Of a DNA stretch of 64,000 nucleotides, positions 24,673 through 33,603 are shown one piece after another (the first letter of the stretch is position 1; every line of letters begins with the position of its first letter). Source of the DNA: Cucumis sativus (taxonomy: Eukaryota; Streptophyta; Magnoliopsida; Cucurbitales; Cucurbitaceae); NCBI RefSeq assembly GCF_000004075.3, contig NC_026655.2, forward strand, positions 2,046,001 to 2,110,000, written 5' to 3'. A model generated the notes under the pieces. It was given only the letters and a program-made list of their open reading frames with translations, searched no databases and was not told where the DNA came from. The translations under genes and the position numbers were made by a program.

Positions 24673-25689
24673 ATGCAAGACATACACTCGATCGCCGGAG
24701 GAAGTCGGTTGTTCGGCGGCGGGGGAGGCGGAGACCGTCGTTTACGGCCACATCTTCACCATCATCAAAACCACCAAGCTTTGAAGTGTCCAAGGTGTGA
24801 TTCTCTTAATACCAAGTTTTGTTATTATAATAATTATAATCTCTCTCAGCCACGTCATTTCTGCAAGAGTTGCCGTCGTTACTGGACCAAAGGTGGCGTC
24901 CTACGTAACGTCCCCGTCGGGGGTGGTTGCCGGAAAACCAAACGCTCTTCTTCTTCTAAATCTAAGTCTAACTCCTCCGACGCAGTGGCGACTCCTCCTC
25001 CACTACCTCCGCCTCCTCTTCCTCTTCCACTTCGTGATCGCAAATCCACTTCTCATTCCAGTAGCGAGAGTTCGAGTTTAACCGCAACAACTACGACCGC
25101 TGCGGCGGCGGCGGCAGCGGCAGCGACTGAGGCTGTGTCGGCTCCGTCGTCTAATTCGGCATCGGGTTTATTGAACGTACATGATACGAAATTGTTCACT
25201 GGTTCATCGACGACAAATACAAACCCTAATTTCGAAGTTCCGGACTGCGGGATTTTCTCGGAAATCGGAAGCTTCACCAGCTTGATCACATCGTCTAACG
25301 AGACATTAGCGTTTGGATTTGGTAATATGGCGGACGTGACGGCGTTTGCGATGAATAATCACCATCAGTTTCAAAATCAGACGGCGAACCAATGGCCCCC
25401 GCCGCCACCGCCGTCGCAGAGAATGATGAACGTTAACGATGAACTGAAGATGCAGGGTATGACGGACAGCAGCGGCGGCGGAGGAGGAGGAGGAGGAGGA
25501 GGGTATATGGATCAAACGGCTCAAGTGGATCCGAATAGCAGATCAAACAACATTGGATTTGGAGCGTTAGATTGGCAATCTAACGGTGATCATCAAGTCT
25601 TGTTTGATTTACCTACAGCCGTTGATCAAGCATACTGGAGTCAAAATCAATGGAATGATCAAGACCAGCCGAATCTGTACCTTCCGTAA
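24673..25689 (+). CDS. DOF5.4: Dof zinc-finger transcription factor, DOF5.4/OBP4-like
   Basis: Single exon, 338 aa. The start [10 protein letters not shown] followed by a Gly-rich run and DRR matches the OBP4 N-terminus. The Dof domain spans about residues 37-90 with zinc ligands Cys39, Cys42, Cys64 and Cys67 (CX2CX21CX2C), then [21 protein letters not shown], and binds AAAG sites in DNA. A basic Lys/Arg/Ser stretch just after the finger is probably the nuclear signal. The rest is low-complexity: proline run, alanine run (about residues 140-156), glycine run (about 270-282). The C-terminal [18 protein letters not shown] tail is shared with OBP4. Arabidopsis OBP4 is a nuclear factor reported to restrain cell growth and root-hair development; the same role here is inference. 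The third-codon GC richness in the Gly, Ala and Pro runs contrasts with the AT-rich flanks. Confidence 0.93.
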   Translation: MQDIHSIAGGSRLFGGGGGGDRRLRPHLHHHQNHQALKCPRCDSLNTKFCYYNNYNLSQPRHFCKSCRRYWTKGGVLRNVPVGGGCRKTKRSSSSKSKSNSSDAVATPPPLPPPPLPLPLRDRKSTSHSSSESSSLTATTTTAAAAAAAAATEAVSAPSSNSASGLLNVHDTKLFTGSSTTNTNPNFEVPDCGIFSEIGSFTSLITSSNETLAFGFGNMADVTAFAMNNHHQFQNQTANQWPPPPPPSQRMMNVNDELKMQGMTDSSGGGGGGGGGGYMDQTAQVDPNSRSNNIGFGALDWQSNGDHQVLFDLPTAVDQAYWSQNQWNDQDQPNLYLP

Positions 25690-26088
25690 ATCACTCTACA
25701 GTCGGGACTTTCGTAGCCCTATCACCTCCGTTCTTTTTTCCTTTTTTTGTTAATCAAATCTTAATTTTAATTTTTTTAATCCTAATTTTAGTATAAGATT
25801 AAAGAAATATCTCTCAATGAAAAACAAAAATCAAACCCAAATTTCGAAATAGAAAAACAAAAGAGAGACAGAGAGAGAGAAAAAAAAATTATGAAAAATG
25901 TGACTCTGCAGCTTCTTTCTTCTTCTTCTGTATGTAAATTCGTCTATAGTATATTAAATTTGTTTTTCCCTTTATGATGTTATTTATTTCTTTAATTATG
26001 GGAAATTTAAATGCTTTGAATATTTTGTTGTTTAAAATGAAGATTAGGATTAATTAATCAAGTTAGAGATAAAGAAAGGAGAGGGGGT

Positions 26089-26345
26089 GGTGACGGGTGA
26101 CGTACGAAGTCGGTTGAAGAGGTGGGGCCGAGGGTCAGCATGCGATATTATGAGTCCACGTAAGGTGGGGCCCAGAAGGGGAGGGGCCACGTGGGTTTAG
26201 GTGATAGGTGACGGGTGAGAGGAGGTCGGTTTGTCCTGTCTTTCAGAGTTGGAGGGGAGAGATATGGTAGTGATGATTTATGGGGATTTGGTGAGGATGA
26301 GGATGACGTGGAAGATATATTGGTGGTGACGTGGGGGCCACGTAT
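26089..26345. promoter_or_regulatory. Dense ACGT and GTGGGGCC motif cluster
   Basis: Six ACGT cores (26100, 26158, 26189, 26306, 26329, 26340) include a full CCACGTGG G-box palindrome. GTGGGGCC-like TCP-type sites occur at about 26122, 26165 and 26331. GTGACGGGTGA is present twice (about 26090 and 26207). The block is far GC-richer than its surroundings. It lies 400 bp after the Dof stop, so it may be a downstream enhancer or the promoter of an unrecognised transcript. Confidence 0.4.
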
Positions 26346-27256
26346 GTTATGTTGTTGTTTACAAAGGACGGAGAATATGGAGGGATTTGGTCTGTGGGCT
26401 TTTTTTGTTTAGTGGGCCGAGTCAAAAGTCTTTTCCTTTCATTCAAACGGTTTTTACTGTGGACTTACTGTTTCTTCCTCAAACTTGCGGTTCTCAATGC
26501 ACCCACCACCCCTACTTTTTATTTATTTATTTTTTTATTTATTACTCTCTCCCTTTCTTACATTTGTCGGTTACATTTAAGTCCAGTTTTATTATGTTTA
26601 TGAACCCATTGAGGTGTTTAGATAAAGATGTAATAGATAGAGAATCAGAATGTGATTTCTGTTGAGAGTGCATTGTATTGAGTTTGAAACGTAACTGTAC
26701 TATGCAAAACGCTTCACTTTACTTGGTTGGGTGATGAGATGGAACAGTTTTATGTGGAACTTGGTAACATAATTAAAGCATGGGAAGAATACAGGACTGA
26801 TATCAAATCAAAATAGTTAACAGGATGATGTTAATGAACAACAGTTATATTAAATTTGTGTTGTTAATGTTTAATGAAAACAGTTTGCTGAATTTTGAGT
26901 GTAAGATCACGAATATTGTTGAAGTAGAGAAGTAAAAGCATCTTCTAAATGCTCAAGGCAAGTATGAGTGTCATGATTTTGTGAAATTTTGTTTTATTAT
27001 AAAAGAGAAATTAAAATAGAAAGAAGATATTACAGAAGTCTAACCAATTGAGAGAGGAAACTTCATGCAGGTGGTGTTAGTGGTACAGATGGAAGATGTG
27101 TTCTGTCAAAAACTCTGCCTAACCATATAGTACTGTCCACAGAGAATTTCTTTTCTTCTTATTTCTTACATCTCTCTCCCAATACTCCACATATTTCATT
27201 CAATTTTTCAACAGGAAAAATATATTTAATTAAAATTTTGAAAAGGATGGGTCCTT

Positions 27257-27283
27257 GAGCTGTGAATTGAAGCATCACAGCTC
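27257..27283. repeat. Short perfect inverted repeat
   Basis: GAGCTGTGA (27257-27265) and TCACAGCTC (27275-27283) are exact reverse complements with a 9-base loop. There is no terminator-like T run, and plant genes do not need one. The meaning is unknown. Confidence 0.7.
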
Positions 27284-27481
27284 ACATGTAAGCTTTTCAT
27301 TTATTTGATAATGAAAACACTGATTAGCCTTGCCCTTTCTTCTTCTGCCCCCAAAGGCCCATCTGTCACTTCCTATTTGATTAACATTGCTAACCAAAAC
27401 CCCCCCTTTTGTCTCAGCTAACTCAAATATCACATGCCCTTCTGTGGTCCTAGCATATCATTTCAGTTTCAATCTTCTTCT

Positions 27482-27499
27482 TCTCTCTCTCTCTCTCTC
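27482..27499. repeat. (TC)n microsatellite
   Basis: Nine TC units preceded by TTCTTCTTC, in non-coding DNA. Confidence 0.85.
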
Positions 27500-29169
27500 C
27501 CGACAAACGGTCGATAAGTTTTGAGCCGTTTTTCGATATGGGAGCTTGTTGACATAGGATAGCAAATTGTAATCAGTAAAATGTTAAACGTCTGAGAACT
27601 GTTACTTCCATATCTGTGGTTGTTGGTTTGCTGGTAGTGGGGATAGAGATTTGATTGTAAAGTACTCTGCTACACAATGGTCCTAAGATGGAGAGAATTG
27701 GCATGCATGATCAAGTGAGACGTGACTTGTGTAAAGTCATTTTCATTGTCTTCCTTCTAAATAGGCCTCACATAAGAATTGTACATTCATGGTTCCAACC
27801 GCAATCGCGTTTTCGATTGGGACTTGGCACATGGTGGTGGCTTATGGTGGTCCTTAACTGTAACCCGCCTCCTCCCTGCTCGACGATGCTTCTGACCACT
27901 GCAAAACTGGTGTCACCTGCATTGTTTAGACATAATCAAAACATAGTGGTAATGGTGGGGAGATGTAATGGTAGAAATGGATGGTGTGAGCTAAGAATGA
28001 AAAGATAGTATTACCTAAACAGACAGATTTGGCACCTACTTTCCCAAGCTAATGGTTTTTTGTTTGTGTGGCCAACAGTGGTTTCCACTGCATATTAAAT
28101 GGTCCAATGGAGCATCATTAGATGCTCAGTTTCAAGACTCTTAATACACACTAAAAGTGGGCACCATTTGGCTTAAGGCTCCCAAGTTGGATTAGGATTG
28201 GACTGAGCTATCTATCAACTCAACCATTTGTCTCACAAGAGCTCTAGAAACTTCCAGCAATCTAATTATAGTTGAGGAGGATCTTATCCTACTATTCCCA
28301 TGATATCTTCTTCTTGACCTGATTTCAACTATATCATTATTTTATGTGCAAAAGTCAGAAGCCATTGAGATTACAAATTTGAGCAATAATGGATTAAGAA
28401 TGTGGTAGAAAGTTTCATAAGTAACTGTAGCTTACTTGGGAATATCTAAAGATTAAGTGGAGTAGGACCACTTTTATTGGAGTTCATCCATAGGTTAAAT
28501 AAGTATCATATTACTACCTTATGTCTTCGATTTACTCTTTAAAGATCTCTTCACGTGTGGGCTCCATACTACTAACAATAATAAGAGGTGAGGTCTAACA
28601 TATAGGTTATTAATATGAAACCAAAAATATTTAAATTTGGTAGGTCTTATTTTATTGCTAATAGAGGAAATTTCTAGTACTACGAAAATCTTCCACCATA
28701 CTTAAGCTACCTCATCGGTGACATTTAAGAATGGTATGAAGTCCATCAAATACAATTATATATCATTTAATTACGTGTAAATTTTTTTGAAGGGAATGGA
28801 TTTTGTACTGGTATAGTACTTGATTCAAGCTTAAAGCTATTAAAATCTTGATTCAACTTTTTAACCATTGAGCTGGGCATAACCTTCCAGTGGAGCTTTC
28901 CTTCTCAACTTTTGAGTTAAGTGGTTTTTTAGGAACTCTTTAAAATTCTCAAATGTCTTATTTTCTTGATTGGTAATTGTCTAAGCTAATATCTGAGGCT
29001 AAAAGTGAGACACAATGTAAACAATGTATTCAGAACATGGGTTTTTTATGCTATAAAATAAACTACAACACAAATGTTGGGATCACTGTAGTTCTACATA
29101 TATCATACAAATGAAAATGAATCTGAGTGAAAACAATCAAGAGCACTGACAGGTTGGGCAACAAGAGGC

Positions 29170-30407
29170 TCAGAAATTACAGCAGGGAAAACATAGTCTC
29201 CATAGTTTCCGCCTTCGTGTTTGCAACGGATCAGCTTTTGCCATCCTTTCTGGACTTCCATTCCATTCTGTTGGCAAACTGTGAATTCAAGAAGAGGTCA
29301 AGATCATAAGCTATATGTTTCAGTTTCAATTAATGAAGTAGAATGAGATAATGTTTAGAGAAGCAAAAGTACATTGGAAAAGCAAAAGAATGTGAGCTGT
29401 TGGTGCTGCTATTCGACCGAAGAGATCCACTGCCCAAATAAGACGACAATGAGGGTCTTCTCACTGAGTTCAAACTAGGATCACCTGCAGAGGAACAATG
29501 GCTACTGTATAATCCCGTTTCATTTTCGGGTGTATAGTACTCGGCCATGGTACAGTCACGACAATGACCACAACCTGCCGTCCAATTGCTGCTACCACCC
29601 TCTACTGTGCTTTGTGATAAACCGGAGTTGCGACAAATGCTGCCATGTTCAATGTTGCTTCTGGCAACTGCTTTGCCTTTGTTTTTGTTTTCATCGAGTA
29701 TCTTATTCAATGATATTGCAATCGAGTTTGTAGAAGATGCTTCCTTTTTACCTGTAACCTACTAAGGGTGCAGACAATCAAATTAAATTTTCTAGTTAAA
29801 AAGGATCTCAGGAAGAATGCTAAGCTAAGGTTGCTCTCACCTTTCTATCAAGAAATAATTTTGGCACAGATTTCTTATGAGGAACCTCAGAAGGAACTTC
29901 ATCTATTGCATCAGAATGAAACTTTTGCTTCTCATAAACTTCGTTAAAGTTTTTATCAAGAGTCTGTGTTGAATCAGTACTTGAAATTGTCGACTCCGAA
30001 TCGTTGGATTCTTCAGTTGATTCAGCATCAGTTTCTCCTGCATTGTATTTGAGCATGCAGGGGACATGATCGTTTTCTGTGTGACAGCTCTCCTCAAAGC
30101 ACTTTTCACGTGAAGTTACTGCTTCGTCAATGCAAATGTCTTTCACAAATTCATAGTTTGTTTCTTGAAGAAAAACAACAAGCTCAGGCAATTCGTCTTC
30201 GATTGAACTCTTGACTGAACTCTTCGAGGAATACCGACTCATTCTATCTCCACTTGCTTCTGATTCACTAGGACCAGCATCGCTCTCTTGTACAACATAA
30301 TTTCTTCTCTTAAAGAACTCAATATCATCAACTTTCAATTTATTCTTCTCCACTTTTCGGCTTTTCTTCATATTGTCTACTACCAAATCAGAAAATTCGT
30401 TCCTCAT
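29170..30407 (-). CDS. BASL-related Ser/Asp/Glu-rich protein (three exons, 353 aa)
   Basis: Exons in transcript order: 30407-29841, 29758-29373 and 29278-29170, with splice phases 0 and 2 agreeing. Two apparent acceptor choices were settled by frame: GTTACAGG begins exon 2, and TTTGCCAAC begins exon 3. The protein has no enzymatic domain. Residues about 60-100 hold a conserved block, ELPELVVFLQETNYEFVKDI. The middle is acidic and Ser-rich, and a Cys-rich HCRDC-type patch lies in exon 2. The conserved C-terminal region reads SFAFPILPTEWNGSPERM. FAFP (residues 314-317) fits the FxFP MAPK-docking motif. It ends with an RRRK cluster and FPCCNF. Databases label relatives either 'BREAKING OF ASYMMETRY IN THE STOMATAL LINEAGE'-like or 'gar2-related'. 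I recall both labels from memory, and neither proves function. An upstream non-coding exon is possible. The start is the first ATG of the conserved frame. Confidence 0.78.
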
Positions 30408-31359
30408 CTATTCTCTAATGATGAACAAATCACCAAATTTCCCGATTGGTACCTATAGATTCTGCTAAGTTGGATCCTTCCAATTCTAATGAAGCTGTCA
30501 ACAAATTTGTTAAACGCTTAAAAGGAAGAGATTGCATGCAAGAAAAGGAACAATCATACATCAATCATCTTATAGTTGATTACATGACATGGAAAATAAA
30601 CAATGGACATTCAACTTAACATTGTTTTGGGAGAATCAACTCCCTGGTTGAATGTCATAAGCAGCCTAGAATACAACCAAAAACAAAACTACCATTTTCA
30701 CAAGAAACAGCCGAGGTCTATGTTTCTTCCCCTTACTCTTTCCTAAGATTTCGTTTATCGGCAGCCAAACAAAGACAAAAAGAGCGAGAAAGTGACACTG
30801 AAATTACAAATTGCATATATGAACAATCATAAAGCTCAAGAAACCCACGGATCAAGTAATAAACAAACGACGATCACCTGTCTTTCAGAACAGATAAATC
30901 CCAAACAAGACCTTGCCAATGTCAGAGCTGAAGCATGGGCAAACGCTTGGAGGGCATCAAGATTGTTAATGTCTAGAAAACAGTAAAATATTAAATTATC
31001 TAATCTCCATCTCCTTCCCCTTGTCCAAGAAGATCAAAAAGGGACAAGGTAAAAGTTCGCATGCAAAATTATATGGTCATATAAAGCAGATACATAACTC
31101 AAACACATAAATGGCAGGCAACTAAATCACATTGAATGCCCATAAAAGTTTAAACGGTCTCCATTGACCAAACCCCTATTTGCTACACAACCCTATATAG
31201 AAACAGTTTCATTTAATATAATAAATTATGGTATGTTAATGATGCTCGTAGAATGCACTTGCTAATTGGAAATATGAATGTACATGCTCTAGACTACGAA
31301 GATTTATTCAATACAGATATAATGGAACTCATCCAAAAATACGGAATCCTCAACCATCT
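30408..31359. other. Spacer between BASL-like and dirigent genes
   Basis: It holds the presumed promoter and leader of the minus-strand BASL-like gene and, towards 31359, the 3' UTR of the dirigent gene. The 64-codon frame at 30792-30986 has no support. Confidence 0.5.
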
Positions 31360-31911
31360 TCAACGGGAGTAGTCGTAGAGATCGTGAATCAACGTAACGT
31401 TGTAGCCAATCACAGCATCCATATTCCTGAAAGAGAATGTCCTAGCTAAGCAATACCCACGAACCAGCCGGAAAATCCCCGTCCCTCCGACGACCGGCAT
31501 CTCCCGGACTTCGTTCATGATGGGATTCCGCCCAACGACGCTGAACGAGCTACCGTTGTACTGTCCGCCGGTCATCCCGAAGGTAAGCGTCATCAAAAGG
31601 CTGAACTCATTCTGCTGCGCCGACATTGCATAAATCCCCTGAGCACGACCTATCAACGTCGAGTTCAACTCCGGCGTCACCGTGAGTGGGTTATCCATCA
31701 TGAAAACAGACCCAAACATGGCGGCGATTGGATCCGTACCAGCATAGTTCGTCTGCCGGCCGGCGACTTGAATCGCGGTGGGGTTCGGACCACTCACGAT
31801 ATCATGCATGTAGAACTGAATCCGGGTCACATTAGGGTCTAACGCTTCAGTTGAACAAACAGCTACGAGAATCGCCATAGAAATCACCAAAATCTTGCTG
31901 GAAACGGCCAT
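31360..31911 (-). CDS. Dirigent protein
   Basis: Intronless, 183 aa, the usual length and gene structure for the family. Residues 1-23 form a cleavable signal peptide (hydrophobic ILVISMAILVAVCS, ending STEA), so the protein enters the secretory route to the cell wall. The dirigent domain follows: FYMHDIVSGPNPTAIQVAG, then AAMFGSVFMMDNPLT, then RAQGIYAMSAQ, and the diagnostic VVGGTGIFRLVRGYCLART near the C-terminus. N-glycosylation sequons include NVT, NST and NGSS. Dirigent proteins form an eight-stranded beta barrel and steer stereoselective coupling of monolignol radicals. They have no oxidising activity of their own. The exact product cannot be told from sequence. The gene body is GC-richer than its flanks. 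A TATA-like TATATTA lies at 31970-31976, about 60 bases before the ATG. Confidence 0.95.
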   Translation of the reverse strand: MAVSSKILVISMAILVAVCSTEALDPNVTRIQFYMHDIVSGPNPTAIQVAGRQTNYAGTDPIAAMFGSVFMMDNPLTVTPELNSTLIGRAQGIYAMSAQQNEFSLLMTLTFGMTGGQYNGSSFSVVGRNPIMNEVREMPVVGGTGIFRLVRGYCLARTFSFRNMDAVIGYNVTLIHDLYDYSR

Positions 31912-33420
31912 GGTTAACTCGCTTCAGTACGAACCCAGTTGCAGATTGCATTATTGGGTGAACGGAAGATAATATAGCAAATCCAAATGGCGGAGAATTT
32001 AGCTCCTTGGTAACTACGTCGAGGAAAATTGTATTAGAAAATTCAAAGAATTTGAAAAATGAAAAAATACCAAGAACAATCTGAACTGTGTGATTGACCG
32101 TTGGACAAAAAATAGCGAAATAGAACAGATTAAGCAACCAAAACGTTTGGAAGTCAAGAGATTGGTGAAGAGGGTCTAGAAATTTGGAGCATGAGATGGT
32201 TTAGAAAATGAAAATTTTGGATTGATTTGAGACTTTTCATTCAACGCAGTAAGAACAAGAAGGTGGGAACTTCGAGCTGCCTCTACCTAACGTGGCGGGA
32301 GAAAATTATAATAATACTAATTATCTTCATATATATTCTAACGTTTCAAACTTTTTCATAGCACAATTCATCTAACGTTCTAATTGAATTTGTTTTCCTA
32401 AAACATTGTTTGAGTTTTTTTTGAACTACTTTATAAAAGTGAGTTTATAGGGTTCGAACCACTTTTACTGATGCTATAAATAAGTGGTAGCATACATCTA
32501 TTCTCCGTTTTATTTATTTATTTAAATCATTTCAAATTTTATTCAAAACGATAACATCGTAGAGTAATTAAAATATACATAGGGTTAGAGTTTATTTCTA
32601 AGGAGGTATATATGCCATACCCTTAATTCAACTTATTTTCCCAATAAGAAATATCCAAACCCATACTTTTTTTAGTTTTTGTTCTCTAAATACAAACTAA
32701 CATATTTGATTTTATACTAAAAAAAACCAAACCAAACCAAATTTGGTATGGTTTTTATTATGATTTTTACATTATAATTTACCACTATTTTTTTTCTTTA
32801 GATTAAGTTATATAATACACGCAACACAATTGACGTGTTTCAGTTAAAAGTTGCAATTAGATTAAAAATATTAGGACGTATAGCAACATTTAAAAAAAAA
32901 AATTTGTAAATATAATAAAATATGTCAAAATCTATGAGTGATGGACCATGTTACAAATATTGACTTATGACTTATGTTGCTATATTTACGATTTTTTAAA
33001 AGATATATATTTAATTATTATTCATAAAACTATTATCCATTATAATTAAGATAGTTGTAAATATTGGTTTATCAATAATAAATATAATCGATAAAGCACG
33101 AGAGTCTTTCAGCTGTAGTTTATCAGCAGTGATAGAAGTTTATTACGAATAGATTTTGATGATGCTACCTATTGTACTTACATAAAAGGGATAATTTTAA
33201 ATTTAACACTTAATTTCAAAATAATTATAACATTCTAAAAAATGTATAAATATAGCAAAACTTGTCAAATTCTATCAGTAATAAGAGTTTATCACCGATA
33301 GATCATGTTGTAAATATTGGTCTATCATTAATATTTACAACATGATCTATCATTAATATATGAATTATTGTTTTGCAATATTTAGTATGGTTTAAGATTG
33401 TGTTATATTCTTGATTATTA
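31912..33420. other. Divergent spacer between dirigent and helicase genes
   Basis: The first few hundred bases hold the dirigent promoter. Beyond about 32300 the sequence is AT-rich and includes a dispersed repeat (32860-33400) with a long perfect inverted repeat. No coding frame is supported. Confidence 0.5.
33060..33400. repeat. Dispersed AT-rich repeat containing a 22-bp perfect inverted repeat
   Basis: Arms at 33297-33318 and 33330-33351 are exact reverse complements (GATAGATCATGTTGTAAATATT and its complement) around an 11-base loop. The flanks ('tataaatatagcaaaacttgtcaaattctatcagtaat') share wording with pieces near 15.7, 51.8 and 57.2 kb. I regard it as one copy of a dispersed element, possibly MITE-like. 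Ends are approximate and no target-site duplication was seen. Confidence 0.6.
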
Positions 33421-33436
33421 TCCTATTACAATTGCC

Positions 33437-33603
33437 TACCATTAATTGGGCTTTACCTGGAGAAGCCCAATACAACAAAATTCACGGCCCAGGGAAGTCG
33501 AGGTGTTTACTTAAAACGTTGCCGGCAAGCGAATGGACCAATTTCCCCGCCAAATTCTCAGCTTTAACGGACTCCGGGGAGAAGCTTCAAAGACAGACTA
33601 ACA
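33437..33603 (+). promoter_or_regulatory. HRQ1 proximal promoter and leader with site II and E2F-like elements
   Basis: TGGGCT (33447-33452), AGCCCA (33464-33469) and GGCCCA (33486-33491) are site II-type (TGGGCY) elements. The first two sit in the arms of a perfect 8-bp inverted repeat (33446-33453 and 33463-33470). CCGCCAAA at 33547-33554 reads TTTGGCGG on the minus strand, an exact fit to the E2F consensus TTTSSCGS, 50 bp before the ATG. Both element types are common at plant S-phase and proliferation genes. Confidence 0.55.

Larger units (their letters stand above)
25690..29169. other. Dof 3' region and intergenic spacer
   Basis: 25690 to about 26030 is probably 3' UTR. 26089-26345 is a GC-rich motif cluster (separate entry). 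The rest contains a perfect 9-bp inverted repeat at 27257-27283, a CT microsatellite at 27482-27499 with promoter-like pyrimidine sequence, and AT-rich DNA. The 106-codon frame at 27688-28008 has no family signature and I do not call it a gene. Confidence 0.5.

Noticed and set aside
27688-28008. 106-codon frame
   Set aside because: Unusual composition (WWWLMVV, CNPPPPC) and no conserved motif. Nothing in the context supports translation.
32440-32470. GGGTTCGAACC resembling a tRNA T-loop
   Set aside because: No acceptor stem, D-arm or anticodon arm at the right spacing on either side.
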